From Arcobacter sp. (GTDB taxonomy: Bacteria > Campylobacterota > Campylobacteria > Campylobacterales > Arcobacteraceae): a stretch of DNA of 64,000 nucleotides. The stretch lies in assembly GCA_002869565.1 (NCBI GenBank), contig PKUJ01000006.1:5270-69269 (forward strand). The letters are read 5' to 3'. A program made the position numbers and the translations under genes. The notes beneath the pieces are model-generated. The model was given only the letters and a program-made list of their open reading frames with translations. It had not been told where the DNA came from and did not search any database. The first letter of the stretch is position 1. Each line of letters starts with the position of its first letter. This document shows positions 59,483 to 64,000 of this stretch, piece by piece.

Positions 59483-62400
59483 ATGATAACAGGTGTATAT
59501 GAACAATTAATAAATAATTTAATCTCAAAAAAACTTAATAGTATAAAAGAAGAAGAATTTTATATAAAAACTTTAAAGATTGAGAAAAATGAAGCTTCAC
59601 TTATTTTAACTCAGTACTTATCCAAAATTATACATTTTTCTCTAAATTCAATTAGTGGTGAAGATTCAATAGAAAATCAAATTCAGTTGATAAATAAAAT
59701 TATATATTTACTTAAAAATGAAATTGAAAAACAAGATTTTACAGAAAACATTTTGGATATTAATACTTCTTTATTAACTGCAATACTTCCAAAAATTGAC
59801 AGTAATATAGTTGATTTTGAAAAACATTTAAAAGAAATAACTCCTTATACAGGATTAACTCAAAGTGAATTATTTACAGGGAGCAATACTGGAATTTCCT
59901 TAGAAAGTGAATTAAGAAAGGAAATACTATCTTCTAATGAAATATATTTTTTAGTTTCCTTTATTAAATGGGCGGGAATAAGAATCTTTGAAAAAGAGTT
60001 ACGAGAATTTACATCGCAAGGTAAAAAACTAAAGATAATCACAACTTCATACATGGGTGCAACAGATTTAAAAGCAGTTGAATTTTTATCCAGTTTGCCA
60101 AATACAGAAGTTAAGGTTTCATATAATACGGCAAATGAAAGGTTACATGCTAAATCATATCTCTTTTTTAGAGACACAGGATTTCATACTGGATATATTG
60201 GTTCTTCTAATATCTCAAAAAGTGCATTAACAAGTGGATTGGAATGGAACTTAAAAGTAACGACTTCTGAAATTTCTCATGTTATAGATAAATTCAAAAA
60301 AACTTTTGATACATATTGGGAAGATAAAGAATTTGAAACATTTACTAAAGCAGATAGAACTAAATTACATCAAGCACTTAAAAGTAGTGGAATAAAAGAT
60401 AAAAATATTGCTAGTACTTATTTTGAGCTAAAACCTTTTCATTATCAAGAGGAAATCTTAGCGCAATTGGAAGCTCAAAGAGAGATACATAATAGATTTA
60501 GAAATTTAATAGTTGCTGCAACTGGAACTGGAAAAACAGTTATAAGTGCATTTGACTATAAAAGATTTAAAAGTAAAAATATTAAAGCTAGATTACTTTT
60601 TGTAGCTCATAGAAAAGAGATATTAAAACAAGCATTAGCAACTTTTCGAGGAGTTTTAAGAGATAACAATTTTGGTGAACTTTGGGTTGATGGAGAAACT
60701 GCAATATCAAATGAACACCTTTTTGTTTCTGTCCAAACTTTACAAAATAATATTGGTAATTTAAGTTTATCAAAAGAGTATTATGATTTTATTATTATTG
60801 ATGAAGTTCATCATATCGCTGCAAATAGTTATAGACCTATATTAGAAAAATTTAATCCTAAAATTTTATTGGGATTAACAGCAACTCCTGAGAGAATGGA
60901 TAATGAAAATATTTTATCGGATTTTTGTGATGTAATTGCATCTGAAATCAGACTTCCAGAGGCATTAAATAGGAAACTACTTTGCCCTTTTCAATATTTT
61001 GGAATAAGTGATAGTATAGATTTAAAAAATATTAAATGGCAAAATGGAAAGTATTCACAAACTGAATTGACAGAAGCTTACAATAAAGGAAATAGAGTTG
61101 GTGAAATTATTTCAAAATGTGAAGAATATTTAACAAATATTAATGAAGTTATAGCTCTGGGTTTTTGTGTATCAAAAGAACATGCAAAATTTATGAGTGA
61201 AAAATTTAATGAAGTGGGGTTAAAATCTAATTATTTAGTTAGTGGAGATACCTCTAGAGAAATAAGAGATAATATAAAAAGAAGTTTATTATCAAAAGAG
61301 ATTAACTATCTGTTTGTTGTAGATATTTTTAATGAAGGAGTTGATATTCCTCAAATTGACACAATTTTATTTTTAAGACCAACTGAGAGTTTAACTGTCT
61401 TCTTACAACAATTGGGACGGGGATTAAGATTTTCAGATAACAAAGAGTGCTTAACAGTTTTAGATTTTGTTGGTAATGCAAGAGATGAATATGATTTTGA
61501 AGGTAAATTTAGAAGTATAATTGGAAAAACGAATAATTCTGTTAAAGAAGAGATAGAAAATGAATTTCCACATTTACCATTAGGTTGTTCAATAATATTA
61601 GAAAAGAAAGCTAAAGAACATATATTAAGTAATATTAAAAAAGCTACTATTTTAGGTAAAAACAAGTTAATAAACAAAATTATAAATTATAGAAATCATA
61701 CTCATTTACCTCTAAATATTAGTAACTTTTTGCAAATTAATCATATAGAGCCAGAAGTTATATATAAAAGAAGTAGTTTCTCTTCTTTATGCTTTGAGGC
61801 TGGAGTAATTAAAGATTATGATGACATAAATGAAATTGAGTTTACACGAACAATATTAAAAAAGTGGTTACTATCGAATTCATTAAGTTATTTTGAGTTT
61901 ATAAAAGAATTGATAGAGAATAATTTTGACTTATCAAGTTTAGAATCTGAAAATCAAAAATTAATGTTAATGATGTTTTATTATGATTTTTGGCAAAAAC
62001 CAAATTTATTCAATAATTTAGAAGAATCAATAAAAGAAATTTCACTCAATGAAATATTAATTAAAGAAATGAAAGAGATTATTGAAATTTTAATTGATAA
62101 AATAAATTACATAGAGAAAGATATAGTACTTCCATATAATGTTCCTATTAAACTTCATTCGAGATATACAAGAGAACAAATATTATCTGCATTTGGATTA
62201 AATACACTTACTAAGCAATATAGCAGTAGAGAAGGTGTATTAAATATAAAAGAAAAAAATACAGAACTGTTATTTGTTACATTAGAAAAAACAGAAGATA
62301 AATATTCTCCTACAACTATGTATGATGATTATGCAATTAGTGAAAAGCTTTTTCATTGGCAATCCCAAAACTCAACGAAACCTGATTCTCCTAAAGGAAA

Positions 62401-62617
62401 ATCATATATAAATCATGAAAAAGAAGGTAAAAATATAATCTTATTTGTAAGAGAATCTAATCATGACAAAAACAAGAATACAATGACATATATTTGTTTA
62501 GGAAAAGTCTTTTATAAATCACATTATGGAAGTCAGCCAATGAGTATAACTTGGGAATTAGAAGAAGAAATACCACCTTTTTTATGGTCAAGTATTGCAA
62601 AAATGGCAGTTGGGTAA
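59483..62617 (+). CDS. PLD-like / DEAD-DEAH helicase / DUF3427 protein
   Basis: HAKSYLFF...GSSNISKSALTSG (PLD), VAATGTGKT, IIDEVHH, LGRGLR, C-terminal DUF3427-like region. Confidence 0.85.
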   Translation: MITGVYEQLINNLISKKLNSIKEEEFYIKTLKIEKNEASLILTQYLSKIIHFSLNSISGEDSIENQIQLINKIIYLLKNEIEKQDFTENILDINTSLLTAILPKIDSNIVDFEKHLKEITPYTGLTQSELFTGSNTGISLESELRKEILSSNEIYFLVSFIKWAGIRIFEKELREFTSQGKKLKIITTSYMGATDLKAVEFLSSLPNTEVKVSYNTANERLHAKSYLFFRDTGFHTGYIGSSNISKSALTSGLEWNLKVTTSEISHVIDKFKKTFDTYWEDKEFETFTKADRTKLHQALKSSGIKDKNIASTYFELKPFHYQEEILAQLEAQREIHNRFRNLIVAATGTGKTVISAFDYKRFKSKNIKARLLFVAHRKEILKQALATFRGVLRDNNFGELWVDGETAISNEHLFVSVQTLQNNIGNLSLSKEYYDFIIIDEVHHIAANSYRPILEKFNPKILLGLTATPERMDNENILSDFCDVIASEIRLPEALNRKLLCPFQYFGISDSIDLKNIKWQNGKYSQTELTEAYNKGNRVGEIISKCEEYLTNINEVIALGFCVSKEHAKFMSEKFNEVGLKSNYLVSGDTSREIRDNIKRSLLSKEINYLFVVDIFNEGVDIPQIDTILFLRPTESLTVFLQQLGRGLRFSDNKECLTVLDFVGNARDEYDFEGKFRSIIGKTNNSVKEEIENEFPHLPLGCSIILEKKAKEHILSNIKKATILGKNKLINKIINYRNHTHLPLNISNFLQINHIEPEVIYKRSSFSSLCFEAGVIKDYDDINEIEFTRTILKKWLLSNSLSYFEFIKELIENNFDLSSLESENQKLMLMMFYYDFWQKPNLFNNLEESIKEISLNEILIKEMKEIIEILIDKINYIEKDIVLPYNVPIKLHSRYTREQILSAFGLNTLTKQYSSREGVLNIKEKNTELLFVTLEKTEDKYSPTTMYDDYAISEKLFHWQSQNSTKPDSPKGKSYINHEKEGKNIILFVRESNHDKNKNTMTYICLGKVFYKSHYGSQPMSITWELEEEIPPFLWSSIAKMAVG

Positions 62618-62985
62618 ATATAAAAAGTATTTGAAACAGTAAGAAATTAAATGTCTTTATTTTAAAATCCCAACATCTACAGAAGCCGAGCGTTTATTTT
62701 TCTCTTTTTTAGACAGGATTGATAACTGTCTGAATGTTTAAAAGTTGCATGCTGGAGTGAAACGACTAAATTTCAGAATGGACAAAATGCAAGTTTTAAT
62801 AAATGAGTTTTATCAATCAAAAAAGATAAAAATAATAAGCGAGGGTACCCGAAGGGCTTCGAAGCCGTTGGTGGCTTTTTGTTTTACTTTTTGCCACAAA
62901 AAAGTGAAGAAGCGGAGACCTTTAGGTCTTCAAGAGAGAGAAAAAAAAACTATTTTGAAAATAAATAATTTGTTATAATACTCCC

Positions 62986-63564
62986 ATGCACAAAAAATTA
63001 CAAAAATACATAGAATCATACGATTTATTACAAAATACAAATATTTACGAACTAAAACCAAATGGCGGAATGATAGTTTTAATCAATCTTGATAAAAGAT
63101 GTGAAGTTCTTATTCAGGATGAACTTTTTATTTTGGATAGTTTTCAAGCTATGTTAATCAATGCTTATGAAGAATCTATAACTATACAATCAAATGAAAA
63201 GATTAATCTTGTAGCTGTTAGATTTAAAGGGGCGGGGGCTTCTTTTTTTTATGAGGAGTTTATGGATGAGCTTATGCATCATGCTAAAGAACCTGTTTAT
63301 TTGCAAAAAGATATTTTGAATACTTTTGATAATGTTGAAAAAGAGTTGGATGCTTATTTTCAAAATCGATTTAAGCCTAGTAAATCTCAGTTTGGTGTTA
63401 TGCGAATAATAGAATTGGTTGAAGAAAATTCTGGTGATTATGATATGGAAGAGGTGTTGAGAATAGCAAATGTACCTAGGAAAATCTTTGATAAGGTTTT
63501 TAGATGGCATGTTGGTTTGGCATTGAAAAATTATGCAAGTATTCGAAAAGAGATATTGCAATAG
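62986..63564 (+). CDS. AraC-type N-terminal (DUF6597-like) protein
   Basis: N-terminal cupin-like region and degenerate helical C-terminus. Confidence 0.5.
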   Translation: MHKKLQKYIESYDLLQNTNIYELKPNGGMIVLINLDKRCEVLIQDELFILDSFQAMLINAYEESITIQSNEKINLVAVRFKGAGASFFYEEFMDELMHHAKEPVYLQKDILNTFDNVEKELDAYFQNRFKPSKSQFGVMRIIELVEENSGDYDMEEVLRIANVPRKIFDKVFRWHVGLALKNYASIRKEILQ

Positions 63565-64000
63565 TTATTTAAAAACTTTTTCATACTGCTCAACTCTAAA
63601 ATCAAAGCTTGTGTAGCTTGGATATTCTTTTTTCATCTTTTTATAATATTCATTTGCTCCTATACTTCTATTTGCTGCATTTGATGGGGAAGTTAGGCTT
63701 ATGGTTTTGATGGTTCTATTATTATAAGTAAATTGATGTTTTTTGGGTAGTTTATCTGAAACTATTTCTAGGTTTATATTTTGTTTTTTTAGAATTTGTC
63801 TAAAAAAATATTCTGGGGAGTTTTTGCATAATCCTCCTGTGAAAATTATAGTTTGGATATTTTTATACTCTTTTAGATAGTCCAAAATATCCCTTAAAAC
63901 TACATCTTTCATACCAATATCACTTGCATCTATTTTTTCTCTTTTGCAAGACTCTACAATATCGCAAATACCTATTTTATGTTTTAGTAAAAACTCTTTT
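63565..64000 (-). CDS. Uracil-DNA glycosylase superfamily protein, truncated by window end
   Basis: FTGGLCKNSPEYFFRQIL and LTSPSNAANRS resemble a UDG-like fold; frame stays open to the window edge. Confidence 0.6.
   Translation of the reverse strand, partial: KEFLLKHKIGICDIVESCKREKIDASDIGMKDVVLRDILDYLKEYKNIQTIIFTGGLCKNSPEYFFRQILKKQNINLEIVSDKLPKKHQFTYNNRTIKTISLTSPSNAANRSIGANEYYKKMKKEYPSYTSFDFRVEQYEKVFK

Noticed and set aside
62745-62978. 77 aa ORF MHAGVKRLNFRMDKMQ...
   Set aside because: Overlaps a structured GC-rich repeat-like stretch, has low-complexity Lys/Arg content and no family signature; treated as non-coding.

Overview
AT-rich 64 kb chromosomal window, most consistent with an Arcobacter-like Campylobacterota genome (inferred from protein content such as a Cj0069-family protein, codon usage and gene order). 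No rRNA, tRNA, CRISPR array or prophage was recognised. Four parts stand out. (1) About 1.8-3.4 kb: a graveyard of decayed insertion sequences around an orphan RHS/polymorphic-toxin C-terminal tip and a possible immunity gene. (2) About 3.4-8.3 kb: a compact integron. Only the first ~38 codons of a tyrosine integron integrase survive. They are followed by an attI-like region and six gene cassettes. Five attC sites are complete (69-71 bp) and one is truncated. Cassettes include a DUF3883/PD-(D/E)XK-like protein, a Gly-rich putative membrane protein, a methyltransferase and unknowns. (3) About 8.5-35.3 kb: a large PQQ-dependent alcohol oxidation regulon. It has a quinoprotein dehydrogenase carrying the lanthanide-type WDxD signature, pqqABCDE (pqqA was missed by the ORF track), a c-type cytochrome, a SoxYZ-like carrier, several ABC systems, a FIST-domain sensor kinase with response regulator, an aldehyde dehydrogenase and a DUF779 protein. 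A shared ATTCARGCTATA promoter-proximal motif precedes several of these genes. (4) About 35-64 kb: mostly housekeeping genes (pyk, argD-like, pyrB, pabB/pabC, fabH-plsX-rpmF, ndk, rho). A hipBA pair flanked by two MITE-like repeats and a PLD/DEAD helicase-DUF3427 protein lie near the end. All family calls come from reading the sequence; no database search was run.
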